Counted from the stretch's first letter, positions 52,404 through 60,955 are shown. The stretch: DNA of 64,000 nt from Paenibacillus agaridevorans (GCF_003112455.1 NZ_BDQX01000163.1:105564-169563), one strand, 5' to 3'. A program made the numbers and translations. Notes: a model not told the origin generated them from the letters alone.

Positions 52404-54554
52404 TCATTCCTTTGTCGATGATCGTGGAAACGTGTACTTCATCATCTGCAGTTGCTCGCTATGAAGCACCAATTCATTGTTCACGTATAAGCGATAACCT
52501 TGCTCCATGGTACCGTCCTGCGAGGCTGACTTGTTATAAGTCACACGAATGGCGTCATCGTTAATTTTCACATTATTCAGCTCGAAATGGGTTAAACCGA
52601 CATGTACGGGATCGAGTACGATTCCGTCCTCCTGCACGTTTAATCCCGCAATATGCCGGATCACGAGATCAATGTAGTACGAATGATTATAATCCGCATC
52701 ATCGCTGATCGGCTCTCCCGTCATACTGTCATAATGCTCCACCAAATAAGGTTTGTCGAGGTCCCGCTGCGCGTAATGCAGCATGGAGTACTCTCTGAAG
52801 GCATGTCCGAACTCCTTGTCGTAGACATGCTCCCTTCGTTTGCTCTCCTCCGCCAGCGCATCCAGGATGACGCTGTTCGTGTAAGGCCAAGTTGGACCAT
52901 TCCAGACACAGCCGTTTCTTCCTTTAAAGAAATGGCCCTGCCAGCCCCCTTCGGCCGAGAATACGGGACAATCCTTGGCAACAGACGGGAAAGGATTGCG
53001 TGTCCCGAAGTAACGTTCGTCGAAGAGATAGTCCAATCCGTTTTTGTGGCGGTCATCCGTCATTCCGGCCCAATACGGGTAAAATCCGACAATATTTTTG
53101 ACGTAGGCCTTCCGGTTGTCCTTATAATGCAAATCGTAGAAAAAATGACTTTCCTCGTCCCACATGCCGGATAAAACATCGGATTTAATTTGCTCTGCCT
53201 GTTCCCCAAACCTCTCAGCCTCGGGATCGTCTAACGCCAGGCATAAGTTCATGACGCCGATGCAATTTAAATAATGATAGATCGAGCGATCGACGCGTTT
53301 GAGCGGCGTTACAAGCTCCGGATCCTTGCAGTTTTTCGGGAAGTCATTAAAGTACCAATAGCTCGGCTGGTATTCCTTCCCCGTCCGATTATGTTTGTAC
53401 TCGATGATTAAACGATCTTCCGCATTGCCCATCAACCGGCTTTCGCCATCTATCTGGCGCTTAAGAGAAGGCAGCAATTGCCGGGCCTTCTCCTTGTCCC
53501 TATGGATCAAATAATATTGATAGGCGCCCCATCCCATAAAATTCGCGTAAGAATGCAGCGTTTCATTTACTAACAAACAACGATACAGGCCGTCGTCATC
53601 CTGGCTTGCCATCATATTTTTCCATATGCCATCCCCGTACGAGCGATCCGGATACCATCTGGCTTCGAGCAAATGCATCGGAGCGGTAAGCGGAATAAGC
53701 TTCGAGAACTCCCAACCATGCGGGGCAAATGGCGTCTTGGACATCTTATGCGAGCGCCCTTCGTAAAAAAGCGGATATTGCAGCTGCCCTACCTTTGGAT
53801 CGGCTAAATTATGTCGCATAAGAAACCAGCGGTAATGCCAGGTTTTTGTGATCAACGGTTCGTTGCATGTGAACTGGGGCGCTTGATCAAACCAGCTCTG
53901 ATATTCGGCTTGATGTGCCGGGAGGATATCCTCGGCCGGTTGTTCGAGGAAGGCGGCTGCCCGCCGTTCCAGAGCGGAGGCATCATCCTGCTCCTCGATG
54001 CCCATAGCCGCGGCAATGACAAGCCGAGCCTGCTGGCCCGGCGCAAGCTCCAACCCTTCGTGCAGCCTGTTATCGCTTAGTTTTAGCACAGTCCGTATGG
54101 CGAACGGATAACGTTCTGCCGAGTAGACGCCTGACATCGTACCCTGATCCTTATTTTGCAGGATATGGGGGTCTGTCTTCAATCGGATGACGATGGCATC
54201 CGGGCCGCGATTTTCCCATGTTTGCACGGCTACCGCGCAATCGTTCCAGGTGACAAACTTATGCTCGCGCAATGACAACGAAGCGCTCTCATATTCGAAA
54301 GCCAAGTAGCTGGGATGCCAGTTCAGCTTGCAAGGCTCGAATACAGTCTCTTGATCCGATTCGACGGTGAACAACAGCGGAATATTCAATTTGTGTATAA
54401 AGTCTATCGCACCGCTAAAGCCAGGCTTGGGATCCAGATAATCCGCCCAGAGCCTGGCCCCTGTCGGGCCGAGAAGACTGGTTGTCGGCAGTGTCCTTAA
54501 ACTTCTTCTGCCGCTCGCCAATTGATCATCGATCCGTGCGTTCAAAGCTGGCAA
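52404..54554 (-). CDS. MGH1-like (alpha/alpha)6-barrel glycoside hydrolase
   Basis: 716 residues from TTG 54554 with AGGAGG nine bases upstream; the start lies inside the aldolase 3' end. An N-terminal beta domain (1-220) precedes a helical barrel (about 230-620) with WHYRWFLMRHNLADPKVGQL, FAPHGWEFSKLIPLTAPMHL, ARWYPDRSYGDGIWKNMM and RNGCVWNGPTWPYTNSVILD. The last two resemble the MGH1/GH63/GH142 group (glucosidases, mannosylglycerate hydrolase, beta-L-arabinofuranosidase). No signal peptide. Likely removes one sugar from the imported oligosaccharide; linkage unknown. Confidence 0.85.
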   Translation of the reverse strand: MPALNARIDDQLASGRRSLRTLPTTSLLGPTGARLWADYLDPKPGFSGAIDFIHKLNIPLLFTVESDQETVFEPCKLNWHPSYLAFEYESASLSLREHKFVTWNDCAVAVQTWENRGPDAIVIRLKTDPHILQNKDQGTMSGVYSAERYPFAIRTVLKLSDNRLHEGLELAPGQQARLVIAAAMGIEEQDDASALERRAAAFLEQPAEDILPAHQAEYQSWFDQAPQFTCNEPLITKTWHYRWFLMRHNLADPKVGQLQYPLFYEGRSHKMSKTPFAPHGWEFSKLIPLTAPMHLLEARWYPDRSYGDGIWKNMMASQDDDGLYRCLLVNETLHSYANFMGWGAYQYYLIHRDKEKARQLLPSLKRQIDGESRLMGNAEDRLIIEYKHNRTGKEYQPSYWYFNDFPKNCKDPELVTPLKRVDRSIYHYLNCIGVMNLCLALDDPEAERFGEQAEQIKSDVLSGMWDEESHFFYDLHYKDNRKAYVKNIVGFYPYWAGMTDDRHKNGLDYLFDERYFGTRNPFPSVAKDCPVFSAEGGWQGHFFKGRNGCVWNGPTWPYTNSVILDALAEESKRREHVYDKEFGHAFREYSMLHYAQRDLDKPYLVEHYDSMTGEPISDDADYNHSYYIDLVIRHIAGLNVQEDGIVLDPVHVGLTHFELNNVKINDDAIRVTYNKSASQDGTMEQGYRLYVNNELVLHSEQLQMMKYTFPRSSTKE

Positions 54555-55461
54555 CGTTTATCTCCTCCTTTGCGATGGCACCTGATTCTATATAGGCTTG
54601 GATCATCTTTGCAACCTCGCGCTTTTGGCTTTCGCCTAATCCCTTTACCGGGAATCGAGCGGGTCCCCCCGGCAATCCCAGCTGGCTCATCGCTTCTTTT
54701 AATGCCGAAGGGATGGTTCCTAATTGAAAGGAGTTGCGAAGCGGGCGAAGGGCATCTTGGGCATGTTGAGCCGCTTCCAGGTCACCGTTTGCCCAGTTGT
54801 TGTAGATCGATGCGACAAGCCGCGGAAGCACATTCGAGGTTGCCGCGATAGCGCCGGTTCCGCCAGCCATCAACGTAGGCAGGATAAGAGAATCCGTCCC
54901 CGCCAATACCGCGAACGATTCATCCGCCGCATCCAAAAGTTGCAGAATGACATCCATTCTGCCGCTGCTGTCTTTGATCCCGACAATATTCGATTCCCGA
55001 GCGAGTCTGGCTGCTGTTTGCGGTTGAATCGAGTTGCCTGTCTGATTCGGTATGTTGTAGAGAATAATCGGCAGATTAGTGGAAGCCGCAATCCGTTGGT
55101 AATGCAGAGTCAGCTCATCCTGCGAGAACGTTAGAAAGTAGGGGGTGATCACCGATACCGCATCTACGCCAACCCGCTCCATCTCTTTCGTCAAAGTAAT
55201 CGTTTCATCCGTGCTTATTCCGCCTGTTCCGGCATATACGGGAATTCGCCCGGCAGCCTCTTCGACGACAATCTCGGCAATTCTGACCTTCTCTTGCTTG
55301 TTAAGCATAAGAAACTCGCCGTTCGTTCCAAGACAGAATAATCCATGCACGCCCTGCTCGATAAATCGTTGTACAAGAACACGCAGGCCCGCCTCATCCA
55401 AAGTTTGATTTTCTGTAAATGGCGTAACCATTGCCGGTATGATTCCTGCAGGTCTGATCAT
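54526..55461 (-). CDS. DapA/NanA superfamily class I aldolase (2-keto-3-deoxy acid aldolase candidate)
   Basis: 311 residues, TIM barrel. Schiff-base Lys163 in IVGIKDSSG, Tyr135 in ILYNIPNQTG and the carboxylate loop GTNGEF (45-50) are in place. The loop resembles KDG-type aldolases such as YagE more than GSTGE of sialate lyase. The family splits or joins pyruvate and an aldehyde. GGAGCAG precedes the ATG at 55461. First gene of the catabolic operon, divergent from a GntR/FCD regulator. Its neighbours argue for cleavage of a 2-keto-3-deoxy sugar acid, not lysine synthesis. Confidence 0.93.
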   Translation of the reverse strand: MIRPAGIIPAMVTPFTENQTLDEAGLRVLVQRFIEQGVHGLFCLGTNGEFLMLNKQEKVRIAEIVVEEAAGRIPVYAGTGGISTDETITLTKEMERVGVDAVSVITPYFLTFSQDELTLHYQRIAASTNLPIILYNIPNQTGNSIQPQTAARLARESNIVGIKDSSGRMDVILQLLDAADESFAVLAGTDSLILPTLMAGGTGAIAATSNVLPRLVASIYNNWANGDLEAAQHAQDALRPLRNSFQLGTIPSALKEAMSQLGLPGGPARFPVKGLGESQKREVAKMIQAYIESGAIAKEEINVASFERTDR

Positions 55462-55521
55462 TTTGCGCTGCTCCTTCAGTTGAATTAGTGTTGGATCAAT
55501 TAAATAATTATGAATCGTTAA

Positions 55522-55537
55522 ATGTTGTATACATCAT
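55522..55537. promoter_or_regulatory. GntR/FCD operator-like site 1
   Basis: ATGTTGTATACATCAT is a near-perfect 16-bp palindrome with a TGTATACA core, typical of FCD-type GntR sites. It lies 61 bp upstream of the aldolase, close to a CATAAT that could be its -10. Confidence 0.75.
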
Positions 55538-55605
55538 TTATGAGTAGTTTATCGACATCCTTCCGGTCTGTCAACAAACAATATTGCTGCGCTTATTAAT
55601 CTGGT

Positions 55606-55621
55606 ATGTTGTATGCATCAT
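55606..55621. promoter_or_regulatory. GntR/FCD operator-like site 2
   Basis: ATGTTGTATGCATCAT repeats site 1 with one base changed, 84 bp further on and 84 bp before the gntR start. Two copies, one near each promoter, suit coordinate repression of both directions. Confidence 0.75.
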
Positions 55622-55704
55622 TTACTTCAACCGATTCCCCATGTTACTATACAAGGTGAAACGGCTACGGCTGCAATCATTTTATGCAAAGGAAGTTATT
55701 GCAC

Positions 55705-56391
55705 ATGGATCTGCCTAAACTCGACAACTCCAACTTATGGGACAAAACGTATTCGGTGTTGAAAGATCAAATTATACGCAGAACGTTTAAGCCCAATCAG
55801 AAATTATCCATACCTGAATTAGCGAACCAACTAGGCGTCAGCCGCACTCCTATTCGAGAAGCGCTTAATCGTCTGGAGACCGAAGGATTGATCAAAACCG
55901 TCTCCAAGGTCGGAACCTTCGTCGTAGCTATCGATGAAAAGACGCTGCTGGATATCATCGACACCCGTCTTATGCTCGAATACTGGGTGCTCGAGAACCT
56001 TCCAAAGCTATCGGCAGATGAGATTAATGGAACTCTGGCAAGTATGGAAGAGATTCTGTCGCTCACCGAAAGTACCATTCGCTCCTCTCCATTTGACTCC
56101 AATCAACTCGCCGAGTACAACCTGGCTTTTCACCTTGCTTTTATTCGAATGGGCGGGAACCAACGGAACACGGACATCTATCAGCAATTGATGAATTACC
56201 GCTTTTCGGCAGCCAAGTCCTCCCTCATAACCCAAACGATGGTGGAGACTGCGCTCGAGCAGCATTACGCGATTATCGCATCCATTCGGACCGGCGATAT
56301 CGCGCTTATGCGAGAAGCCATATATACGCATCTTAACGATTCGAAAGTACGTTTGCTGGAGAATCTCAAAAACAATGGCGGAGTTATTTAG
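55705..56391 (+). CDS. GntR family regulator with FCD domain
   Basis: 228 residues from the ATG at 55705 (AAAGGAAG upstream; the ATG at 55684 has no site). An N-terminal winged helix (about 8-70, SIPELANQLGVSRTPIREAL) is followed by an all-helical FCD ligand domain whose metal-binding histidines lie in NLAFHLAFI, LEQHYAIIASI and IYTHLNDSKVR. FCD regulators sense sugar acids and other carboxylates and usually repress. Divergent from the aldolase operon, so the inducer is probably a sugar acid intermediate of that pathway. Confidence 0.95.
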   Translation: MDLPKLDNSNLWDKTYSVLKDQIIRRTFKPNQKLSIPELANQLGVSRTPIREALNRLETEGLIKTVSKVGTFVVAIDEKTLLDIIDTRLMLEYWVLENLPKLSADEINGTLASMEEILSLTESTIRSSPFDSNQLAEYNLAFHLAFIRMGGNQRNTDIYQQLMNYRFSAAKSSLITQTMVETALEQHYAIIASIRTGDIALMREAIYTHLNDSKVRLLENLKNNGGVI

Positions 56392-56440
56392 CGGCAGGCT
56401 AGCGGCCAATGGCTACTGGTCATTGACTAACGATCAATCA

Positions 56441-56483
56441 AAAAGGTACAGTTCTCAACATTATTGAGAAGACTGTACCTTTT
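56441..56483 (+). terminator. terminator after gntR
   Basis: AAAGGTACAGT pairs with ACTGTACCTTT, with an inner CTCAA/TTGAG stem, 49 bp after the gntR stop. It may also end the CBS transcript from the other side. Confidence 0.8.
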
Positions 56484-56572
56484 GGTATTTATAATGAACA
56501 ACCTTTTTAAATGCGAGTTCACAAGCTATTAGGGTTACCTCGTAATGGGAAGCGGACTTATTGAACTACTTT

Positions 56573-57034
56573 TTAAAGCAGGTTTTTGAAGGCATGACGA
56601 ACGACGTTGCCGCGACTGATTATGCCAACGAGAACGCCATTGCGTACAACCGGCAGCTTCTTGATGCGCTTCTTCCCCAGAATAGCCGCTACATCCTCGA
56701 TATCTCGATCCCAATCGATCGTAACGACCCGCTTCCTGGCAAGCTCCATGACATTGAGGTTAAGCAGCCGCTTCGTTCTTTCCTCGAAAGGCTCCTGATA
56801 GTCTTCCAGTTGAATAACGAAGGCGTATGCGATCGCATCAAACATACCTTGCTCCGACTTTCCGATAAATCGCATAATATCGCCGTCGCTGATATACCCG
56901 ACGATCGCATTGGCTTCATTGACAACCGGCATGCCACTGATGCCGTGGTCGATAAACTTTTCGATGACCATTCGGACTGTGTCCGACTCCTTCACCTTGT
57001 ATACTTGCGCATTCATCACGTCGCTTGCTTTCAT
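56573..57034 (-). CDS. CBS-domain pair protein
   Basis: 153 residues made of two CBS motifs: MKASDVMNAQVYKVKESDTV, then DHGISGMPVVNEANAIVGYI and IKKLPVVRNGVLVGIISRGN. Such stand-alone pairs bind adenine nucleotides and regulate partners. AAGGGA lies six bases before the ATG at 57034; the frame is open to 57109. Divergent from a PadR gene. Partner unknown. Confidence 0.92.
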   Translation of the reverse strand: MKASDVMNAQVYKVKESDTVRMVIEKFIDHGISGMPVVNEANAIVGYISDGDIMRFIGKSEQGMFDAIAYAFVIQLEDYQEPFEERTKRLLNLNVMELARKRVVTIDWDRDIEDVAAILGKKRIKKLPVVRNGVLVGIISRGNVVRHAFKNLL

Positions 57035-57269
57035 GCGAATCCCTTCTTTCTGATATACTGTACCAGAATCTGATTTCGTGTGAGGAAACCTCTTATCGAA
57101 GCCTTTCAAAGCTGATCTACCGCGTTTAGAGGTGGGTTATCGCCAATAAGATTTTTATTAATTCGGCAGGCCCGAAAACTTCTATAATCTTATGTGGTAA
57201 AATAGAGTTTAACACCTGAAAGAACCTTATGTCGATCAGGAAGTGAATGGGACGGGAGGTCGCCAAAGC

Positions 57270-57809
57270 ATGTCGCTTCAAATCTTTATTCTCGGAATTT
57301 TGTGCGAGGGGCACCGTCATCCTTATGACATCAAAAAGATGTTTAAGCAAGAAAGTCTCGCTCCGGAAATCCGTATTACCGATGGCACGCTTTATTATCA
57401 TTTCGAAGCGCTGACGAAACGGAAATTCGTCGAAAAAATGACGACCTCTCGGGAAGAGAACCGCCCGGAACGAACCTTATACGGCATTACCGAGCTCGGT
57501 CGGGAAGCTCTTGTCGAGATGATCTATAAAAGCTTTCGAAACTTCAAAGAGGTCAGCGATCTATACCCCTGCATCCTGTTCATCCATCATGTGAGCCGTG
57601 AGCGGGTCATTGGCATGCTGGAGGATTGTATAGAGGTCATGAACAAAAAAATCCGCCGATATGAAAAAATTTGGAATGAAGTGCCTCCGGAATCCAATGA
57701 TCATCCCATTGTTTTAAATGCCAAGAACTTGCAAGAGCATGCAATGAACAGGGCCAAGACGGATCTGGAATGGCTGGAGAGGGTGCTCGAACGCACCAGG
57801 TCCAATTAA
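57270..57809 (+). CDS. PadR family transcriptional regulator
   Basis: 179 residues from the ATG at 57270 (GGGAGGTC nine bases upstream; the ATG at 57243 is an alternative). N-terminal winged helix SLQIFILGILCEGHRHPYDI, with TDGTLYYHFEALTKRKFVEK and ERTLYGITELGREALVEMI; the C-terminal helical dimer domain (about 95-178) belongs to the longer PadR class. The next genes downstream, after a 720-bp gap, are two ABC-2-type membrane proteins it may repress. A possible -10 TATAAT lies at 57183-57188. Confidence 0.93.
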   Translation: MSLQIFILGILCEGHRHPYDIKKMFKQESLAPEIRITDGTLYYHFEALTKRKFVEKMTTSREENRPERTLYGITELGREALVEMIYKSFRNFKEVSDLYPCILFIHHVSRERVIGMLEDCIEVMNKKIRRYEKIWNEVPPESNDHPIVLNAKNLQEHAMNRAKTDLEWLERVLERTRSN

Positions 57810-57965
57810 TCGCCAACCCTACAAACGCCAACCCTAATCGTTTTCTGCAGATCCAATGACGCCGATCGCGGATAGCCGCGGACGGAATTCAATAATGACA
57901 ATTAGTTCAAAAATGGCCAAAAGTGCCGCTAATGTCTGTTCGATCACCCCTTCTCACGAATAAGT

Positions 57966-58150
57966 GGAAAAACGCCCTCTAATATCCCCCTCTCCGCCCT
58001 TGCTTGCGCTTTAGAGGGAAATCCTCCCTCTAATCCAGGCCGAATCACGGCATTCGGGCAGAATCCCCCCGATTATATGGAGCTTTTCCCTCTAAGCCGA
58101 ACCGATAGCCGGATTTGTCCAGATTAATGGGAGCTTTTCCCTCTATTTTC
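57966..58150. repeat. cluster of CCCTCTA repeats and a hairpin
   Basis: The motif (T)CCCTCTA, or its complement TAGAGGGA, recurs about six times here (CGCCCTCTAAT, TTAGAGGGA, TCCCTCTAA, and GAGCTTTTCCCTCTA twice). TTAGAGGGA at 58011-58019 and TCCCTCTAA at 58025-58033 form a 9-bp hairpin. I see no gene in 57810-58532; this cluster, the tandem repeat behind it and a terminator account for most of it. Confidence 0.65.
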
Positions 58151-58154
58151 TGAT

Positions 58155-58253
58155 GCGACATGCGGTACGCAGCATGCGACATGTGGTACGCGGTATGCGA
58201 CATGCGGTACGCAGCATGCTACAAGTGGTACACGGTATGCGACATGCGTCATA
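58155..58253. repeat. 21-bp tandem repeat with alternating variants
   Basis: Units of 21 bp start at 58155, 58176, 58197 and 58218, with a partial unit at 58239. Two forms alternate (GCGACATGCGGTACGCAGCAT and a GTGGTACGCGGTAT form), so the real period is 42 bp. Most GCAT and GTAC stretches are self-complementary. A 69-codon frame across it has no ribosome binding site. Confidence 0.85.
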
Positions 58254-58374
58254 CGCTTGGCCTCTCCTCGCACTTGCAGCTGCGGTCTCCGTTACATTTT
58301 TGAATAGATTCCACAGGTTGAGGATACGTCGCTGCCTTAGCCATATGCTTTCCCATACGTGAACATATACCGCG

Positions 58375-58400
58375 AAGACGCCCAATTAGGGCGTCTTTTG
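58375..58400 (+). terminator. orphan plus-strand terminator
   Basis: AAGACGCCC pairs with GGGCGTCTT around AATTA, then TTGCTGTTTT. It lies 565 bp after the padR stop with no recognised gene between, so the repeat region before it may be transcribed. Confidence 0.75.
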
Positions 58401-58473
58401 CTGTTTTCAAGCCTGTCCGGGTTTGTTTCCCCTCTTGACATGAAAGAGCTTACGCAGTTATCGTACAATTTAT

Positions 58474-58493
58474 ATTACTTTAATTAGAGTAAT
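58474..58493. promoter_or_regulatory. palindromic operator before the ABC-2 gene pair
   Basis: ATTACTTTAATTAGAGTAAT is a 20-bp palindrome with one mismatched pair, 39 bp before the first permease start. TTGACA at 58435-58440 and TACAAT at 58464-58469 lie upstream but are 23 bp apart, wide for a normal promoter. PadR or another dimeric repressor could bind here. Confidence 0.65.
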
Positions 58494-58532
58494 CAGTCTA
58501 GAGGTTTTCCAGGAGAGAGGAGTTCAGAAGGA

Positions 58533-59693
58533 ATGAAGAACATACTGACGTTGTTCAAGCAGAAAATGGTTATTGGCGGCATCTTCATGGCGGTCTTTTA
58601 TCAAATCGTCTTTATTACCATCTACATGAGCGGTTACGGCGCGATGTCGGACAATTTGGACCAGCTCAGCGTTGCCATCGTGAACGAGGATGAGCAATAT
58701 GGCAAGGAAATTGCCGATTCCCTGGCCTCCGAGCTTCCATTCAAGCTCATTACGAATGTAAACCTTGCGGATGCACAGCAGGAATTGGACGATCGGGATC
58801 TCCATATGATTATCCATATTCCGGAAAACTTTACGGAGAAGCTCCAGACAGAGGGCGAGCAAGCTCCGCTGGACTTCTTCATTAACCAGTCGACTCCGGC
58901 AATGGTCGCTTCTTCGATGCAGCAAGTAGCGACTCAGTTGACGTCTACGTTGAATCAACAATTCGCCGTACAGAACGCCGAGCGGCTCCTGCTCGCGCAT
59001 AACATGCCCGAAGAGCAAGCCAAGGCGCTTGCAGCCGGCATTGCGACGAAGCTCGCTTCAGAGATCAACCTGTCGAATCCGATTCCGGCCGGCATGCAGA
59101 ACCAGGTGGCTCCAGTGTTTTTGTCCATGGTTTCACTCGTCGGCGCGATGATTTTCGCCATGCTGGGAACAGGCGCAGCCCAAAGCCTCGCCCCTTCCAT
59201 GGGCAAATGGCATGCTTTTCTCGCCTTTCACGGAGTCAGCGCCATTGTCTCGGTCATTGCCCCGGTCGTGGGCCTAGCGATCGCATTCGGCTTTCATGGC
59301 TACGGCTTTGAAACCTTCTTCAAGATGTGGGGGCTGCACGCGCTCGAGATGTTCGCCGCAATCGAATTTATGGGCATCTTCTTCTTCCTTGCAGGGCAAG
59401 CGGGGATGCTGATCTCCTTATTTTTTATCCTGGTTCAATCCATTACAAGCGGATTAATGATGCCTCAAGCTATCATGCCCGACTTCTACCGAATCATTAG
59501 CTATATTTCCGTCATGTACTACAGCGGGCAATCCGACTTAAGTCTTATGTTCGGAGGGGGCAAGACAGGCGAGCACATCCTTGGCCTCGTTCTTATTGCC
59601 GCCGCGGCCATCCTGATTAATACACTGATTTATTGGCGGAAGACGGCCGCGAAGCAGTTAGCCGAACCCGCTCGCGTCTTCGCAACCGATTAA
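58533..59693 (+). CDS. ABC-2-type/YhgE-Pip-like membrane protein, paralogue 1
   Basis: 386 residues. A membrane helix at about 14-33 (GGIFMAVFYQIVFITIYMSG), an outside domain of some 160 residues (LHMIIHIPENFTEKLQ, PLDFFINQSTPAMVASSMQQ), then about five helices from residue 195. This is the layout of YhgE/Pip or ABC-2 export permeases. GGAGAGAGG lies before the ATG at 58533. No ATPase is encoded near. The next gene is a clear paralogue, so the two may form a heterodimer. Confidence 0.88.
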   Translation: MKNILTLFKQKMVIGGIFMAVFYQIVFITIYMSGYGAMSDNLDQLSVAIVNEDEQYGKEIADSLASELPFKLITNVNLADAQQELDDRDLHMIIHIPENFTEKLQTEGEQAPLDFFINQSTPAMVASSMQQVATQLTSTLNQQFAVQNAERLLLAHNMPEEQAKALAAGIATKLASEINLSNPIPAGMQNQVAPVFLSMVSLVGAMIFAMLGTGAAQSLAPSMGKWHAFLAFHGVSAIVSVIAPVVGLAIAFGFHGYGFETFFKMWGLHALEMFAAIEFMGIFFFLAGQAGMLISLFFILVQSITSGLMMPQAIMPDFYRIISYISVMYYSGQSDLSLMFGGGKTGEHILGLVLIAAAAILINTLIYWRKTAAKQLAEPARVFATD

Positions 59694-59714
59694 TTAAGAA
59701 ATGAGGTGCCGTCC

Positions 59715-60893
59715 ATGAGAAACGTATTCGCTCTTTTAACGAATAAGGCCTTCATCACCGGCTTTGTTATGCTGCTGATTTTCCAGTCCATGATGCTGCT
59801 GGTTTTCCTGCCGGGTTACACGGCCATTCCGAAGAATCTGCCCGGCTTGACTGTAGCTCTGCTCAATCACGACAAGGGAGAGACGGGAGCGCAGATCGCC
59901 GAAGGACTAAGCGGGCAGCTGCCCTTTAAGCTGGATACCTCCTCCTCGCTTGAGCAGGCGCTAAAGGATCTGGACAATCGCGACATTCATATGATTATTC
60001 AAATCCCCGAGAACTTCTCGGAGAAGATTGGCGATATAAGCGAACAAGTGAATCTGAACTTCTTCATTAACCAATCCAATCCGTCCACCACGGCGTCGAC
60101 GATGCAGTCCGTCGTCACTCAGGCGACCGACGCGCTGAACGCTCAGTTTGCGGTTCAAACGATTCAAGGCACGCTGCAACAGCTGAGCGTCGGCGAAGAG
60201 GAAGCCGCGGCGTTGGCAGCAGGCATTCCATCCAAGGTAGCCGCCAATATCGTGCTTACGAACGAGGTTCCGCCGGGCATGCACAATCTGATGGCGCCCA
60301 TGTTCCTTGTCATGTCTATCTACACCGGGGCCATGATGTACACCATGATCTCCCTTAACGGCTTCCATGCGCTTAAGCGCAGGATGGGCAAGTGGCAATC
60401 GTTCTTCGCGCTTCAAGGCGCGCATGTCGTCGTATCGATACTCGCGCCGCTGGCCGGACTCGCCATCTACTTCCTGATGCAGGAGCATTCCGCGGCGTCC
60501 TTCTTCGGCGTTTGGCTGACGCATTCGCTGGAGACGCTGGCTTCCATTGAATTCATGACAATCCTCTTCATGCTGTTCGGCCAGATGGGCTCGATCGTCA
60601 ACATTCCGATCATGCTGGTTATGACGATCGCGAGCGGCGCGGTCATGGCTCCGCAGATGATGTATCCGTTCTTCAAGTCCATCAGTGAATGGACCGTTAT
60701 GTATTACCCGGTTCACTTGGACTTCAACTTCCTCTTCGGAGGGGGCGGCACGGGCGAGCTTCTGCTCAAGCTTGTTCTATACGCCGTCGTTTGTATGGGC
60801 ATCGCGCTTGGCCTGCATTTCTGGAAATACAACAAAAAAACTGCCCCGCCGCCTGCTCTGGATGGAGCTACGGCTGTGCAGCCTGTAAGCTAG
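59715..60893 (+). CDS. ABC-2-type/YhgE-Pip-like membrane protein, paralogue 2
   Basis: 392 residues from the ATG at 59715 with GAGGTG six bases upstream (GTG 59706 also possible). Same plan as the gene before it: helix 1, IHMIIQIPENFSEKI and NFFINQSNPSTTASTMQSVV in the outside domain, then five to six helices. It starts 21 bp after the first gene, so the two arose by tandem duplication and are co-transcribed. Role unknown: export of a small molecule or a membrane-stress complex. A strong hairpin follows. Confidence 0.88.
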   Translation: MRNVFALLTNKAFITGFVMLLIFQSMMLLVFLPGYTAIPKNLPGLTVALLNHDKGETGAQIAEGLSGQLPFKLDTSSSLEQALKDLDNRDIHMIIQIPENFSEKIGDISEQVNLNFFINQSNPSTTASTMQSVVTQATDALNAQFAVQTIQGTLQQLSVGEEEAAALAAGIPSKVAANIVLTNEVPPGMHNLMAPMFLVMSIYTGAMMYTMISLNGFHALKRRMGKWQSFFALQGAHVVVSILAPLAGLAIYFLMQEHSAASFFGVWLTHSLETLASIEFMTILFMLFGQMGSIVNIPIMLVMTIASGAVMAPQMMYPFFKSISEWTVMYYPVHLDFNFLFGGGGTGELLLKLVLYAVVCMGIALGLHFWKYNKKTAPPPALDGATAVQPVS

Positions 60894-60912
60894 GAATGTC
60901 AATGCATATACA

Positions 60913-60949
60913 AAATGGCGATGCTAAGGTTATCTTAGCACCGCCATTT
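60913..60949. terminator. bidirectional terminator between convergent units
   Basis: AAATGGCG-A-TGCTAAG pairs with CTTAGCA-C-CGCCATTT around GTTAT, with one mismatch. It lies between the ABC-2 pair and the convergent AKR gene and can serve both. Confidence 0.85.
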
Positions 60950-60955
60950 GTTGCT

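Noticed and set aside
50164-55461. Sialic acid catabolism (sialidase plus NanA)
   Set aside because: No nanE or nanK, the aldolase loop is GTNGEF rather than GSTGE, and the neighbouring kinase/PdxA2 pair is for four-carbon acids. It remains the main alternative.
54526-55461. Lysine biosynthesis DapA
   Set aside because: Placed at the head of a sugar operon with an FCD regulator; the loop differs from GTTGE.
58153-58362. 69-codon frame over the 21-bp repeat
   Set aside because: No ribosome site and repeat-derived sequence.
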